DNA from: Actinocatenispora comari
GTDB lineage: Bacteria > Actinomycetota > Actinomycetes > Mycobacteriales > Micromonosporaceae
Direction of reading: 5' to 3'
Assembly (NCBI RefSeq): GCF_017312725.1
Contig: NZ_BOPO01000076.1
Span: 20,299 to 84,298 of the forward strand
Length of the DNA: 64,000 nucleotides
Position numbers and translations under genes: made by a program. Positions 44,902 through 59,055 of this stretch are shown piece by piece. Position 1 is the stretch's first letter. Each line of letters opens with the position of its first letter. The notes under the pieces are model-generated. The model saw only the letters and a program-made list of their open reading frames with translations, searched no databases and had not been told where the DNA came from.

Positions 44902-44933
44902 ATCGGCCACCGGCGACCTCGCCGGTGGCCGAT
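44902..44933 (+). terminator. Terminator hairpin after the TM2 gene
   Basis: ATCGGCCACCGGC at 44902-44914 and its exact complement at 44921-44933 form a 13-bp stem, followed on the plus strand by GCGTTTC. It also lies after the convergent Nudix gene and may serve both. Confidence 0.75.
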
Positions 44934-44950
44934 GCGTTTCCCGGCGCCGG

Positions 44951-49590
<4,640 letters not shown>

Positions 49591-49594
<4 letters not shown>

Positions 49595-50682
49595 TCGAGC
49601 AGCTCGGCGTAGACGGCCTCGACCTGCGCCACGGTGTCCGCCTCGCTCGGCCAGCTCGCGGCCTGCTCGCGCGCCCGGGCGGCCAGCTCGTCCCGCCGGG
49701 ACGGGTCGGCCAGCAACGCCTCGACCGCACCGGCGAGCGCGTCACCGTCACCGGCCGGTACCAGCACGGCGGCGGCGCCGACGAGCCCCGGGACCCCGCC
49801 GACGGCGGTACACACCAGCGGCCGGCCGGCGCTCAGCGCCTCCTGCGCGAACAGCTGCCGCGCCTCCCACCGGCTCGACACCACCGCGACGTCACACGCG
49901 GCGAGCAGGTCGGCCACGTCGCCACGGTGGCCCAGCAGCGTCACCGGCGCGCCGGTCGCGTCGATCCGGTCCGCCAGCGCGGCCCGGTCCGGGCCGTCAC
50001 CGGCGATCACCAGCAGCGGCTGCGGCTCCCGGCCGCGCCACCGGGCGGCGGCGTCGACGAGCAGGTCGTACCCCTTCTGCGGGTGCAGCCGGCCCACCGA
50101 CAGCAGCAACGGGCGGCCCACCGCACCGAGCTCCTCGCGTACCTGCGCCGGGGTCCGGTCCGGGACCGGCAGCGACGGTGCGGCGACCGGGGCCGGCCGC
50201 ACGTCGGCGCCACCCAGCCGCAGCACCCGGTCGACCAGGTCGTCGGAGGCACACAGATGCACGGTCGCCGACCTCGCCAGCCACCGCTCCAGCGCGGCCA
50301 GCAGCCGCTGCCGCGGGCCGGAACCGTTGTCCGGCAACAGGTTGTGCCAGGTCACCACCAGCGGCGCCGACCGTGGCCGGGCCAGCGCGGCAAGCACGCC
50401 GGCCCGCATCCCGTGCGCGTGCACCACCTCCGCGCCGCGCAGGCCCGCCGCGAGCGCCGCGACCGCCGGCAGGTCCCGTACCGGGTCGAGCCCCGCGGAG
50501 ATCTGCACCGGCCGAAACGTCGCACCGCCGAAGTCGAACAGCTCGCCCACCGCGCGCGGGCCGAGCACCCGAACCCGGCGGCCGTCCCGGACCAGCCCGG
50601 CGGCCAGCGAACCGACATGCCGGCCGATGCCGCCGCTGCTGGTGGGCAGCACCAGCGCGATCCGATCCCGTACGTCTGCCAC
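49591..50682 (-). CDS. GT4-family glycosyltransferase
   Basis: This 363-residue GT-B enzyme has the N-terminal donor-fold start IALVLPTSSGGIGRHVGSL, VVHAHGMRAG, and the C-terminal nucleotide-sugar site (SVGRLHPQKGYDLL; IAGDGPDR; VSSRWEARQLFAQEALSAGRPLV with an EX7E-like pattern). It transfers a sugar from an activated donor, most likely to a lipid or glycan acceptor at the cytoplasmic face. GTG 50682 has GGGAG upstream. It lies between an MraY-like protein and the phosphatase-like membrane protein. Confidence 0.9.
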
Positions 50683-50804
50683 GCTTCTCCCCACCGCGCG
50701 ATCCGGCGGCCGAGCCGCCCACGGGCCCGACCGCACCGGGTGTCGCGCGTCCCCGTCGCTGTCGCCTCCGCCGCGGAACCCCGCGTCCCGCCGGTTTGGT
50801 CTCA

Positions 50805-50852
50805 GAGCGTGCTTCGGGAACCCGCGGCCACGCGCGGGATTCTCGAACACGC
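50805..50852 (-). terminator. Imperfect long inverted repeat between MraY-like and GT4 genes
   Basis: AGCGTGCTTCGGGAACCCGCG and CGCGGGATTCTCGAACACGC pair with one bulge and two mismatches around a short loop. The hairpin sits in the 209-bp gap between two minus-strand genes, so it may be a terminator or attenuator, or the remnant of a small repeat element. Confidence 0.4.
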
Positions 50853-50891
50853 CCTAGCCTGACAGGTCGCCGCGACCGGGCGAACGTCGGG

Positions 50892-51815
50892 TTACGGGCG
50901 CTGCTCGGCCGGCGTCGTGGCGTGGGGCGAACCGGCTGCCGCCGCCGGCAGGCGGCCCCAGCGATCGACCGCGGCGAGCGCCGGCCGGGATTCGATCACG
51001 GCGGTGAAGCTGACCTTCTCGCTGGCCAGGGTGAGCCCGGCGATCCCGGCCAACAGGGCGATCCGGCCGGATCGCCCGAGCGTGCGGGTGGCGGCGAGGC
51101 CCAGCAGCGCACCCAGCGCGTTCGCCCCGCCGTCGCCCAGCATCACCCGCTCGTGCAGATCGTCCGGCAGCAACGCACCGGCGGCGCCGAGCGGGCCCGC
51201 GGCGAGACCACCGGCGGGACCGGCCAGCAGCGAGGCGCCGGCCAGCAGGCCGACCTTGAGCGCCCGGCCGGGCCGCAGGTCGAACAGGTTCGCGAGGTTC
51301 GCCGCGCCGGCGATCACGCCCGCCGACACCAGCGTGTCGACCGGATGCGCGCCGTGGCCGCGGTCGGCCAGCGACGCGGCGGCCAGTGACGCGGCGCCGA
51401 TTCCGCCGATCTTCACCAGGCCGCTGGTGATCCGGCCGGCGCGCAGCGCGGCGAGGTGCCCGCGGAACCCCTTGGCCTGGCGCTGATCCGGGCGCTGGCC
51501 CACCACGTCGTCGTACAGTCCGACCGCGCCGGCCGACAGCCCCACCGTCAGCGCCGCCGCCCGGGCACCGCGGTCGGCCGCGCCCAGCGCCGCGGCGCTG
51601 GCGGCGGCCACCGCCAGCGCCGGACCGGCGGCGAGACTCACCGTGGCACCCCGGTGGTTGACCCGCTCCAGCGCCGCCGCGACCGGCGCGGCCCGCACCG
51701 CCCGCAACGCCAGCTGAGCCCCCAGCGCACCCGCGCCGGCCACCGCCGCCCGGCGCAGCACGGCACCCCACACCGAGCCACGCGCGGACGCCGCGCCGTG
51801 TGCCACCGCGGCCAT
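50892..51815 (-). CDS. Divergent MraY/WecA-like membrane protein
   Basis: This 307-residue membrane protein keeps the three landmarks of polyprenyl-phosphate sugar-phosphate transferases in order: GLYDDVVGQ (DD motif, about 100), NLANLFDLRPGRALK (matching NxxNxxDG) and MLGDGGANALGALLG (GDxG). The middle motif reads DLRPG where DGLDGL is usual, so it is a distinct branch. Helix count is about 7-9. Family members attach a sugar-1-phosphate to undecaprenyl phosphate. The ATG overlaps the steB stop by one base. Confidence 0.65.
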   Translation of the reverse strand: MAAVAHGAASARGSVWGAVLRRAAVAGAGALGAQLALRAVRAAPVAAALERVNHRGATVSLAAGPALAVAAASAAALGAADRGARAAALTVGLSAGAVGLYDDVVGQRPDQRQAKGFRGHLAALRAGRITSGLVKIGGIGAASLAAASLADRGHGAHPVDTLVSAGVIAGAANLANLFDLRPGRALKVGLLAGASLLAGPAGGLAAGPLGAAGALLPDDLHERVMLGDGGANALGALLGLAATRTLGRSGRIALLAGIAGLTLASEKVSFTAVIESRPALAAVDRWGRLPAAAAGSPHATTPAEQRP

Positions 51816-52741
51816 CAGCCGCTCGCCGGCAGCAGCTGGCTCGCACCATCACCCAGCCCGTACTGCCCGACCGTGCCGGACAGCTGGGCGGACAGCGCCA
51901 GTACGGCGGTGATCTGGCCCTGCACCAGGTTCAGCGTGTCCACCGTGGAGACCGTCGCGGTCAGGTCGCTGTCACCGCGCACCGCACCGATCACGTTGCC
52001 CTGCCCCGAGGTACCCGGGCCGGCCAGCACCGTCTGCCCGGCCTTGGCGAACTGGCGCACCACGGTCACCGCGGCCGCGTTGCGCTTCGCCGCATCCGGG
52101 TCGGTCGCCGGCGGGCCGCCGACCACCACGACCGCCTCGGCCGGCTTGGTCACCGCCTTGCCGACGATCAGGTTCTGCCCCGTCGCGTACGCCGTGAGCA
52201 CGGTGGTGCGGGAGTCCTTCGACACCGTGTCGTGCCGCTTCATCAGCACCGCGGCCAGCAGCGCCGAGGACGACTCGACGCCGTCGGCGTTGTTCGGCAG
52301 CGTGGTGTGGATGTCCACCGGCAGCTTCGCCGAGGCCAGATCGCTCAACGCGTCGTTGTTCTTCGGATCGGTGAACGTGTTGGTCAGCCGCACCTCGCCG
52401 GCAAGCGTCGCCCCCGCGTACCCGAGCATCTGCTCGGTGCCGCCGACCGCCTTGTCGTCCGCGCCGGGCAGCGCGAGCACCAGCACCGAGCGCTTGGTCA
52501 GCGTGCCGGCCAGGATCCGCGGCGCCAGCTGCCGGTCGAAGTCCTCCTTCTTGTTCGCCTCGCTGGTCAGGTGCTGCACCTGGCCGCGGTACTGCTCGTT
52601 GGACTTGCGCAGCTCACCGACCTGGTCGTTCAGGTTGTCGGTGAGCGTGCCGTTGAGCGCCGCGGTGCCGAGCACCAGACCCACGGCGAGCGCGAGGAAG
52701 ACCGCCGTCAGCGTGACGACGTGATAGCGAAAGTTGATCAC
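51815..52741 (-). CDS. steB: SteB-like (MctB/copper-transporter domain) septation protein
   Basis: This 308-residue protein has one N-terminal membrane helix (VVTLTAVFLALAVGLVLG), a coiled coil (residues 35-68) and an extracytoplasmic domain of the MctB family. The N-terminal VINFRYHVVTL is highly typical. In mycobacteria an MctB homologue affects copper levels; in corynebacteria SteA and SteB form a complex needed for septation and cell-wall integrity. GTG 52741 overlaps the steA stop. Confidence 0.85.
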   Translation of the reverse strand: MINFRYHVVTLTAVFLALAVGLVLGTAALNGTLTDNLNDQVGELRKSNEQYRGQVQHLTSEANKKEDFDRQLAPRILAGTLTKRSVLVLALPGADDKAVGGTEQMLGYAGATLAGEVRLTNTFTDPKNNDALSDLASAKLPVDIHTTLPNNADGVESSSALLAAVLMKRHDTVSKDSRTTVLTAYATGQNLIVGKAVTKPAEAVVVVGGPPATDPDAAKRNAAAVTVVRQFAKAGQTVLAGPGTSGQGNVIGAVRGDSDLTATVSTVDTLNLVQGQITAVLALSAQLSGTVGQYGLGDGASQLLPASG

Positions 52742-53919
52742 GAGAACAGCCTCTGCACATGGAACAGCAAGTTGTCCCACCACTCGGCGAGGACCTGGAG
52801 ATAGGAACGGCTGATCGTGGACACCGCGACCGCCGCCGCCAGCGCCGCGATCGCCGCGAGCACCAGCAACAGCAGCGACGAGGTCGACACGCCCTGCCGG
52901 TACAGCCGGGACACGCCCTTGGCGTCGACCAGCTTGCCGCCGACCTTGAGCCTGGTCAGGAACGTCGAGGCCATCCCGCCGCGGCCCTTGTCGAGGAACT
53001 CCACCAGCGTGGCGTGCGTGCCGACCGCGACGATCAGCGTGGAGCCCTTCTCGTCGGCCAGCAGCATCGCGAGGTCCTCGCTGGTGGCGGCGGCCGGGAA
53101 CAGCACCGCCGGCACGTCCAGCGACTCGACCCGGGCCAGACCCGGCGCCCGCCCGTCCGCGTACGCGTGCACGACGACCTCGGCGCCGCAGCGCAGCACG
53201 TCGTCGGACACCGAGTCCATGTCGCCGACGATCATGTCCGGCGTGTAACCGGCCTCCACCAACGCATCCGCGCCGCCGTCCACGCCGATCAGCACCGGCT
53301 TGAACTCGCGGATGTAGGGCCGCAGCACCTCGAGGTCGGCCTTGTAGTCGTACCCGCGGACCACGATCAGGCAGTGCCGACCGGCCAGGTCGGTCGCCAC
53401 GTCCGGCACGCCGACCCCGTCGAGCAGCAGGTCGCGCTCGCGCTTGAGGTACTCCATCGTGTTGCCGGCGAACGCCTCCAGCTGCGCCGACAACCCCTGC
53501 CGCGCGTCGGCCATCAGCGCGGCCACCATCTCGGCGTCCAGCCGGGCACCGGTGGCTACCTTGTCCTCGCCGAGGAACACCGTGCCGCCGTCGATCCGGA
53601 CGACCGCGCCCTCCCGTACCTTCCGGAAGACGTCCTCGCCGACATCGTCGATGACCGGAATGCCGGCCTTGACCAGCACTTCCGGGCCGAGATTCGGGTA
53701 CCGGCCGGAGATCGACGGCTTCGCGTTGACCACTGCGGACACGCCGCAGCTCACCAACGAGTCCGCCGCGACCCGGTCCAGGTCGAGGTGATCGATGACC
53801 GCGACGTCACCGGGCCGCAACCGACCGGTCAGCCGCTTCGTGCGCCGATCGAGTCGCGCCGGTCCGCTGACCGCGCCTGCTTCTGCCGTCCGAGCCCGAC
53901 GGAGGGTGGGTAGCCGCAT
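52738..53919 (-). CDS. steA: SteA-like septation protein with thiamine-pyrophosphokinase-like domain
   Basis: This 393-residue protein has a nucleotide-binding-like domain resembling thiamine pyrophosphokinase (GVDGGADALVEAGYTPDMIVGDMDSVSD) and one C-terminal membrane helix near residue 360. SteA couples with SteB to support division-site wall synthesis in corynebacteria. ATG 53919 gives the usual start MRLPTLRRAR; a GTG six codons upstream is an alternative. Confidence 0.87.
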   Translation of the reverse strand: MRLPTLRRARTAEAGAVSGPARLDRRTKRLTGRLRPGDVAVIDHLDLDRVAADSLVSCGVSAVVNAKPSISGRYPNLGPEVLVKAGIPVIDDVGEDVFRKVREGAVVRIDGGTVFLGEDKVATGARLDAEMVAALMADARQGLSAQLEAFAGNTMEYLKRERDLLLDGVGVPDVATDLAGRHCLIVVRGYDYKADLEVLRPYIREFKPVLIGVDGGADALVEAGYTPDMIVGDMDSVSDDVLRCGAEVVVHAYADGRAPGLARVESLDVPAVLFPAAATSEDLAMLLADEKGSTLIVAVGTHATLVEFLDKGRGGMASTFLTRLKVGGKLVDAKGVSRLYRQGVSTSSLLLLVLAAIAALAAAVAVSTISRSYLQVLAEWWDNLLFHVQRLFS

Positions 53920-54045
53920 CGCTACCAATCTTGACACTCAGGGCCCGGCAACCCCGACCGCGACATGCATGCAAATCTATCAGCGTGCGGGCGACCGACC
54001 CGGCCAATCACCCCGATACCGCCCGCGAACGGCCCACGGCGGGAC

Positions 54046-55809
54046 TCAGCGCCGGCGGCCACGGCCGGACCGGGCCATCGCCAGCAGCTCCTCGGCGTGC
54101 GCCACGCCCAGGTCGGAGTTGGGCAACCCGGCGAGCATCCGGGCCAGCTCGCGGGCCCGCTCGCTGTCCTCGACCACCCGCACCCCGGAGGTGGTCACCG
54201 AGCCGCTGGAACCCTTCTGCACGACCAGATGACGATCGGCGAACGCGGCGACCTGCGGCAGGTGCGTGACCACCAGCACCTGGTGCCGCCGGGCGAGCAT
54301 CGCCAGCCGCCGACCGATCTCCACCGCCGCCTCGCCACCGACCCCGGCGTCGACCTCGTCGAACACCAGCGTCGGCGGCCCGCCCGCGCCGGCGAACACC
54401 ACCTCGACGGCGAGCATCACCCGGGACAGCTCACCACCCGAGGCGCCCCGCTGCACCGGCAGCGCCGGCGCGCCCGGATGCGGGATCAGCTGCAGCTCGA
54501 CCTCGTCCGCGCCGTCCGGCCCGGCACCGGCCGGCGCGCCCTCGACCGTGGCCGTCGGCGCCTCCGCCGTCACCGGGCGCGCCAGCACCCGCGCCACCAC
54601 CTTGGCGTGCGGCATCGCCAGGCCGGTCAGCTCAGCGCTGACCGCCACCCCGAACCGTTGCGCCGCCTCCCGCCGGGAAACCGCCAGCCGGCCGGCCAGC
54701 TCCGCCACCTCGTCGGCGAGCCGATCGCGCTCGGCCTCCAGCGCCGCGAGCGTCTCGTCCGACGAGTCCAGCTCGGCGAGCTGCCGCTGCGCGTCGTCGG
54801 CCCAGGCGAGCACCCCGTCGACGTCCTCGGCGTACTTGCGGGTCAGCGCGCGCAGCGCGGCCCGTCGCTCGTGCACCTGCGCCAGCCGCGCCGGGTCGGC
54901 GTCCAGATCCGCCGCGTAGCTCGCCAGCTCACCGGCCACGTCGGACACCAGCCGGGCCGCCTGCTCGATCCGGCCGGACAGCTCACCGAGCGCCTCGTCC
55001 ACCTCGGCCTGCGCGTCCAGCTCGTGCCGGGCCGCGCCGAGCAGCGCGGACGCGTCGGTGCCGGCGGTCGGGTCGTCGGCGTCACCGGCCAGCGCCTGCT
55101 GCGCCGCCGCGACCGCGGCCCGCAGCCCCTCGGTGTGCTCCAGCCGCTGCGCCAGCGCGCGCAGCTCCACGTCCTCCCCCGGCTGCGGATCGACCTGGCC
55201 GATCTCGGCCAGGCCCAACCGGAGCAGGTCGGCCCGCTGGTTGCGCTCCCGCGCGTTCGCCCGCCGCTCGGCGAGCTCCGCGTCGTGCCGCCGCCAGGCG
55301 GCGAACACCTCGCGGTAGTGCGCCAGCAGCTTCTCGTGGTCGGCCCCCGCGTACCGGTCGAGGGTCGCCAGCTGCTCGACCGGCTGCAGCAGCCGCATCT
55401 GGTCGGACTGGCCGTGCACCGCGAGCACCCGCGCGCCGATGTCGGCCAGCACACCGACCGGCACCGACCGGCCGCCGACGTGCGCCCGGGACCGCCCCTC
55501 GGCGCTGACCGACCGGGCGAGCAGCACCGAACCGTCCTCGTCCGGCTCGGCGCCGGCCTCGCTGACCCGCGCCGCCACCGCCTTCGCCACCCGGCCGGAG
55601 CAGCGCAGCCGACCCTCGATCACGGCGCGGCCCGGATCGGCCCGAACCCGCCCGGCGTCGGCCCGGCCGCCGAACAGCAGGCCGAGGCCGGCCACCACCA
55701 TCGTCTTGCCGGCACCGGTCTCGCCGGTGATCACGGTCAGACCGGAGTCCAACGGCAGTGTCGCGTCGTCGATGACTCCCAGCCCGGTGATGCGCAGCTC
55801 CTCCAGCAC
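54046..55809 (-). CDS. recN: DNA repair protein RecN
   Basis: This 587-residue SMC-like ATPase acts in double-strand-break repair. It has Walker A GETGAGKT near residue 29, a long coiled-coil middle and, at the C-terminus, GASGGELSRVMLAVEVVF and VFDEVDAGVGGEAA (signature and Walker B). HQVLVVTHLPQVAAFAD is the switch segment. GTG 55809 (VLEELRITGLGVI) is used. It follows nadK by 74 bp in the tlyA-nadK-recN order. Confidence 0.93.
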   Translation of the reverse strand: MLEELRITGLGVIDDATLPLDSGLTVITGETGAGKTMVVAGLGLLFGGRADAGRVRADPGRAVIEGRLRCSGRVAKAVAARVSEAGAEPDEDGSVLLARSVSAEGRSRAHVGGRSVPVGVLADIGARVLAVHGQSDQMRLLQPVEQLATLDRYAGADHEKLLAHYREVFAAWRRHDAELAERRANARERNQRADLLRLGLAEIGQVDPQPGEDVELRALAQRLEHTEGLRAAVAAAQQALAGDADDPTAGTDASALLGAARHELDAQAEVDEALGELSGRIEQAARLVSDVAGELASYAADLDADPARLAQVHERRAALRALTRKYAEDVDGVLAWADDAQRQLAELDSSDETLAALEAERDRLADEVAELAGRLAVSRREAAQRFGVAVSAELTGLAMPHAKVVARVLARPVTAEAPTATVEGAPAGAGPDGADEVELQLIPHPGAPALPVQRGASGGELSRVMLAVEVVFAGAGGPPTLVFDEVDAGVGGEAAVEIGRRLAMLARRHQVLVVTHLPQVAAFADRHLVVQKGSSGSVTTSGVRVVEDSERARELARMLAGLPNSDLGVAHAEELLAMARSGRGRRR

Positions 55810-55883
55810 ACGACGACCATAGCCGCACCCGGCGACAGTTCGGTCAGTCGGTGACGACCTCGCCGCCGCCGAACCGCGCCGGA

Positions 55884-56771
55884 TCAACGCTGCTGCGCGC
55901 CGCGCCAACCGTCGACCGGCAGCGCGAACTTCTTCACCAGCCGATCGGTGAACGGCTGCGGTTGCAGCCGCACCACCCGGACCGGTTCGGCGCCCCGCCG
56001 TACCACCACCTTGCTGCCCGGATCCAGCTCGAACATCCGCCGGCCGTCGCAGTTGAGCAGCGCGAACGTGGTGTACGGCTCGACCGTGACGACGAACGTC
56101 GAGGTCGGCGCCGCCACCAGCGGCTTGCTGAACAGCGCGTGCGCGCTCACCGGTACCAGCAGCAGCGCCTCCACGCCGGGCCAGACGACCGGCCCGCCGG
56201 CGGAGAACGCGTACGCGGTCGAGCCGGTCGGGGTCGCGCACACCACACCGTCACAGCCGTACCGGGACAGCGGCCGGCCGTCGACCTCGACCAGCACCTC
56301 GAGCATCCGTTCCCGGGAGCCCTTCTCCACGCTGGCCTCGTTCAGCGCCCAGGAGCGGGCCACCACCTCGCCGTCCCGGATCACCTCCACGTCCAGCGTC
56401 AGCCGCTCCTCCACCGTGTACGAGCCGCGGCACACGTCGCGCACCGCGGTGTCCAGGTCGTCGAACTCCGCCTCGGCGAGGAACCCGACCCGGCCCAGGT
56501 TGATGCCCAGCAACGGCGCCCGCACCGGCCGGGCCAGCTCCGCGGCGCGCAGCAGCGTGCCGTCACCGCCCAGCGCGAACACGATCTCCACCCCGTCGGC
56601 GGCCTCCTCGGCCCCCACCGGTACCAGCCCGGGCACGCCCAGGTCGCCGGCCTCGTCGGCGAGCACCCGGACCCGAAACCCGGCCCGCAGCAGGTCCTGC
56701 GCGACCGTCTGGGCGTGGCCGGTACTCGCCCGCCGGCCGGTGTGGGTGATCAGCAACGCTTCCCGGCTCAC
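55884..56771 (-). CDS. nadK: NAD kinase
   Basis: This 295-residue enzyme phosphorylates NAD to NADP. It contains the GGDGT motif (VFALGGDGTLLRAA), LGINLGRVGFLAE, and the downstream site with NEASVEKG and DGVVCATPTGSTAYAFSAGGP. The GTG at 56771 overlaps the tlyA stop, consistent with the common actinobacterial order tlyA-nadK-recN. Confidence 0.95.
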   Translation of the reverse strand: MSREALLITHTGRRASTGHAQTVAQDLLRAGFRVRVLADEAGDLGVPGLVPVGAEEAADGVEIVFALGGDGTLLRAAELARPVRAPLLGINLGRVGFLAEAEFDDLDTAVRDVCRGSYTVEERLTLDVEVIRDGEVVARSWALNEASVEKGSRERMLEVLVEVDGRPLSRYGCDGVVCATPTGSTAYAFSAGGPVVWPGVEALLLVPVSAHALFSKPLVAAPTSTFVVTVEPYTTFALLNCDGRRMFELDPGSKVVVRRGAEPVRVVRLQPQPFTDRLVKKFALPVDGWRGAQQR

Positions 56772-57589
56772 CGGCGCTCCCCCTCGGCCTGCGGCGGCGT
56801 CGCGCCGGCCGCGGCGTACACCTGGGCCGGGTCGACGCGCGCCGCGCCACGCCGCAGCCACAGGAAGAACTCGACGTTGCCGGACGGCCCCGGCAGCGGA
56901 CTGCGGGTCACTCCTGCCACACCGAGCCCCAGCTGGTCGGCGGTCGCCGCGACCGCGAGCACCGCCTCGGCCCGCAACGCCTCGTCGCGCACCACGCCGC
57001 CGGCACCGACCCGCTCCTTGCCGACCTCGAACTGCGGCTTCACCATCGGCACCAGGTCGCCCTCCGGTTCCAGGCAGGCCACCAGCGCCGGCAGCACCAG
57101 CCGCAGCGAGATGAACGACAGGTCCGCGACGCACAGCTGCGCCGGCCCGCCGATCGCGTCCGGCGTCAGGGTGCGCACGTTGGTGCGCTCGTGCACCGCC
57201 ACCCGCTCGTCGGTGCGCAGCGACCAGGCCAGCTGGCCGTACCCGACGTCGACCGCGACCACCTCGCGCGCCCCGTTGCGCAGCAACACGTCGGTGAACC
57301 CGCCGGTCGACGCACCGGCGTCCAGGCAGCGCCGGCCCTCGACGGTCAGCCCGCCAGGCCCGAACGCGGCCAGCGCACCGAGCAGCTTCGTCGCGCCGCG
57401 CGACACGTAGTGCGGGCCCGCGTCGGTCACCCGGATCGCGATGGCCGGATCGACCGCGGTGGCCGCCTTGCGCGCCACCACGCCGGCCACCTCGACCAAC
57501 CCGGCACCGACCAGCTCGCCCGCCTGCTCCCGGGACCGGGCCAGGCCACGGCGGACCAGCTCGGCGTCCAACCGCAACCTACGCGCCAT
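56768..57589 (-). CDS. tlyA: TlyA rRNA 2'-O-methyltransferase
   Basis: This 273-residue protein has an N-terminal S4 domain (LRLDAELVRRGLARSREQA) and a methyltransferase domain with CLDAGASTGGFTDVLLRNGA (SAM loop) and VGYGQLAWSL. The catalytic K-D-K-E type residues are in FEVGKERVG and VADLSFISLR. TlyA methylates 16S and 23S rRNA cytidines and its activity makes cells sensitive to capreomycin. The ATG at 57589 is clear. Confidence 0.93.
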   Translation of the reverse strand: MARRLRLDAELVRRGLARSREQAGELVGAGLVEVAGVVARKAATAVDPAIAIRVTDAGPHYVSRGATKLLGALAAFGPGGLTVEGRRCLDAGASTGGFTDVLLRNGAREVVAVDVGYGQLAWSLRTDERVAVHERTNVRTLTPDAIGGPAQLCVADLSFISLRLVLPALVACLEPEGDLVPMVKPQFEVGKERVGAGGVVRDEALRAEAVLAVAATADQLGLGVAGVTRSPLPGPSGNVEFFLWLRRGAARVDPAQVYAAAGATPPQAEGERR

Positions 57590-57613
57590 GCCGGGCCGCT
57601 CCCGCGACGCCGA

Positions 57614-57943
57614 TCATGCGTCGTCCACCGTGGCCAGCACGTCCTGCAGCGACCGGTGCACCTGCTCGTACCCGGCCACCTGGTCGCCGGTCGGCCGGGT
57701 CGTCAACTCGTCCAGTACGGCCAGTGCCTCGTCGACCCGCGGCTCGCCGGTCGGTTCCAGCCCGCCGTCGCCGGGCGACACCGGTACCCGGAAGCCGGCC
57801 GGCTCGGGCTTCGTACCTTCCGGCTCCGCCTGCGGCGCCGGCCCGCTCTGGCCCGCACCGGGCACCGGGCGTATCGCCGCGGAGCCAGGACCGAACAGGT
57901 GTGGCCCCGGTCGAGGCGTCGCCGGCTGCTGTTCGTCTGTCAT
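57614..57943 (-). CDS. Small acidic protein of unknown function
   Basis: This 109-residue protein has a Pro/Gly-rich, probably disordered first half and a helical C-terminal part (PRVDEALAVLDELTTRP; YEQVHRSLQDVLATVDD). Short proteins ending in such a helical segment are common before tlyA in actinobacteria, but the function is not known to me. It lies 6 bp after the next upstream gene and 24 bp before tlyA. Confidence 0.75.
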   Translation of the reverse strand: MTDEQQPATPRPGPHLFGPGSAAIRPVPGAGQSGPAPQAEPEGTKPEPAGFRVPVSPGDGGLEPTGEPRVDEALAVLDELTTRPTGDQVAGYEQVHRSLQDVLATVDDA

Positions 57944-57949
57944 TCGCGC

Positions 57950-58597
57950 TCACTCACCGGTCCTCGACGCGGACTCGGGCGCCCGCGCCGCCGCCGTCTT
58001 CTTCGTACCGGCCTTCTTGGCACCGGCCTTCTTTGCACCGGCCTTCTTGGCACCGGCCGCCTTCGTGGCCGTCGCCGTCGCACTCTTCGTCGCCGCGCTC
58101 GTGGCGCGCGCCTTCTTCGCCGCGGTCGTGCCGGCTGCCGCCTTCTTCGCACCGGCCTTCTTGGCAGTGGCCTTCTTCGCCGTGGTCTTCTTGGCTGCCG
58201 CCGCCTTCTTGGCTGCCGTCTTCTTGGCTGTCGGCTTCGTCGCGGTCGGCTTCGTCGCAGCCCCTGCCGACCGTGTCACGGCGGAGCCGCCGGCCTCGGT
58301 CTCGGCCAGCCGGTGCTCCAGCTCGTCGATCCGGGACTGCATCTCGGTGAGCCGGTCGGCGTTGACCAGGCCGACCGCCCGCAGCGCCTTGTCGAGCTCG
58401 CTGCGGACCAGCTTCGCGACCGCCTCCCGGTTCGCGACGCTGGTCTCGACCAGTTCCTCGGTCATCGACCGTAGCTGGTCGACACTCGCGCCGCTCTGCG
58501 CGGCGAGCGTGTCGATGGCCTGCTTCGCCCGCTTACGCGGCTTCTCGGTCAGGCCCAGAGCGAGTTCCAGGTAGGTGCGCCAGGCGTCCTGCTGCAT
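57950..58597 (-). CDS. Phasin-like / histone H1-like protein with a Lys-Ala-rich tail
   Basis: This 215-residue protein has a helical N-terminal half (residues 1-100; AWRTYLELALGLTEKPRKRA; DRLTEMQSRIDELEHRLAET coiled coil) and a C-terminal tail of about 110 residues built of AAKK, TAKK and GAKK units, like histone H1 and some polyhydroxyalkanoate granule proteins. The tail should bind DNA or other polyanions. AAGGGGG precedes the ATG at 58597. It starts the operon leading to tlyA-nadK-recN. Confidence 0.82.
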   Translation of the reverse strand: MQQDAWRTYLELALGLTEKPRKRAKQAIDTLAAQSGASVDQLRSMTEELVETSVANREAVAKLVRSELDKALRAVGLVNADRLTEMQSRIDELEHRLAETEAGGSAVTRSAGAATKPTATKPTAKKTAAKKAAAAKKTTAKKATAKKAGAKKAAAGTTAAKKARATSAATKSATATATKAAGAKKAGAKKAGAKKAGTKKTAAARAPESASRTGE

Positions 58598-58716
58598 GCG
58601 TGCCCCCTTGAGTACAGGCAACGGATCCCGCACGTACGCCCTGAACGCTACCGGGCGATCCACCGGCTCCGTGCGGTACCGTGCCGTTCGAGCGGCGGAT
58701 CCCCATCGGAGGTGCC

Positions 58717-59055
58717 ATGGCCACGGTCGAAGAGTGCCGGCAGGCGCTCGACACGCTGTCGGAGCGGATGGCAGCGCACGCCGCGGAGCTGAGCTCCACG
58801 GTCAACCTCGACCGCCGAATGGTGCTGCGGCTGCGCGACCTCGGCGTCGCGTTCCACGGCCGGATGAACGACGGGGCGATCACCGAGATCGAACCGGGCG
58901 ACGACCCGAACGCCCGCATCCAGATCGAGCTGACCAGCGACGACCTGGTCGCCATGGTCGAGGGTCGGCTCGATTTCGCGCGTTCCTGGGCCGCCGGCCG
59001 CGTGTCGGTCAAGGCAAACGTGCTCGATCTGCTCAAACTGCGCAAACTTCTCTGA
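58717..59055 (+). CDS. SCP2 sterol-binding-domain protein
   Basis: This 112-residue protein is a minimal SCP2-like fold (LRDLGVAFHGRMNDGAITEIE; IQIELTSDDLVAMVEGRLDFARSWAAGRVSVKAN). The fold has a hydrophobic pocket for lipids. Stand-alone members are common in actinobacteria with no established role. The ATG at 58717 follows GGAGG by 5 bases. It diverges from the H1-like gene. Confidence 0.87.
   Translation: MATVEECRQALDTLSERMAAHAAELSSTVNLDRRMVLRLRDLGVAFHGRMNDGAITEIEPGDDPNARIQIELTSDDLVAMVEGRLDFARSWAAGRVSVKANVLDLLKLRKLL

Noticed and set aside
50805..50852. Insertion sequence end
   Set aside because: There is no transposase or target duplication nearby; kept only as a low-confidence hairpin.
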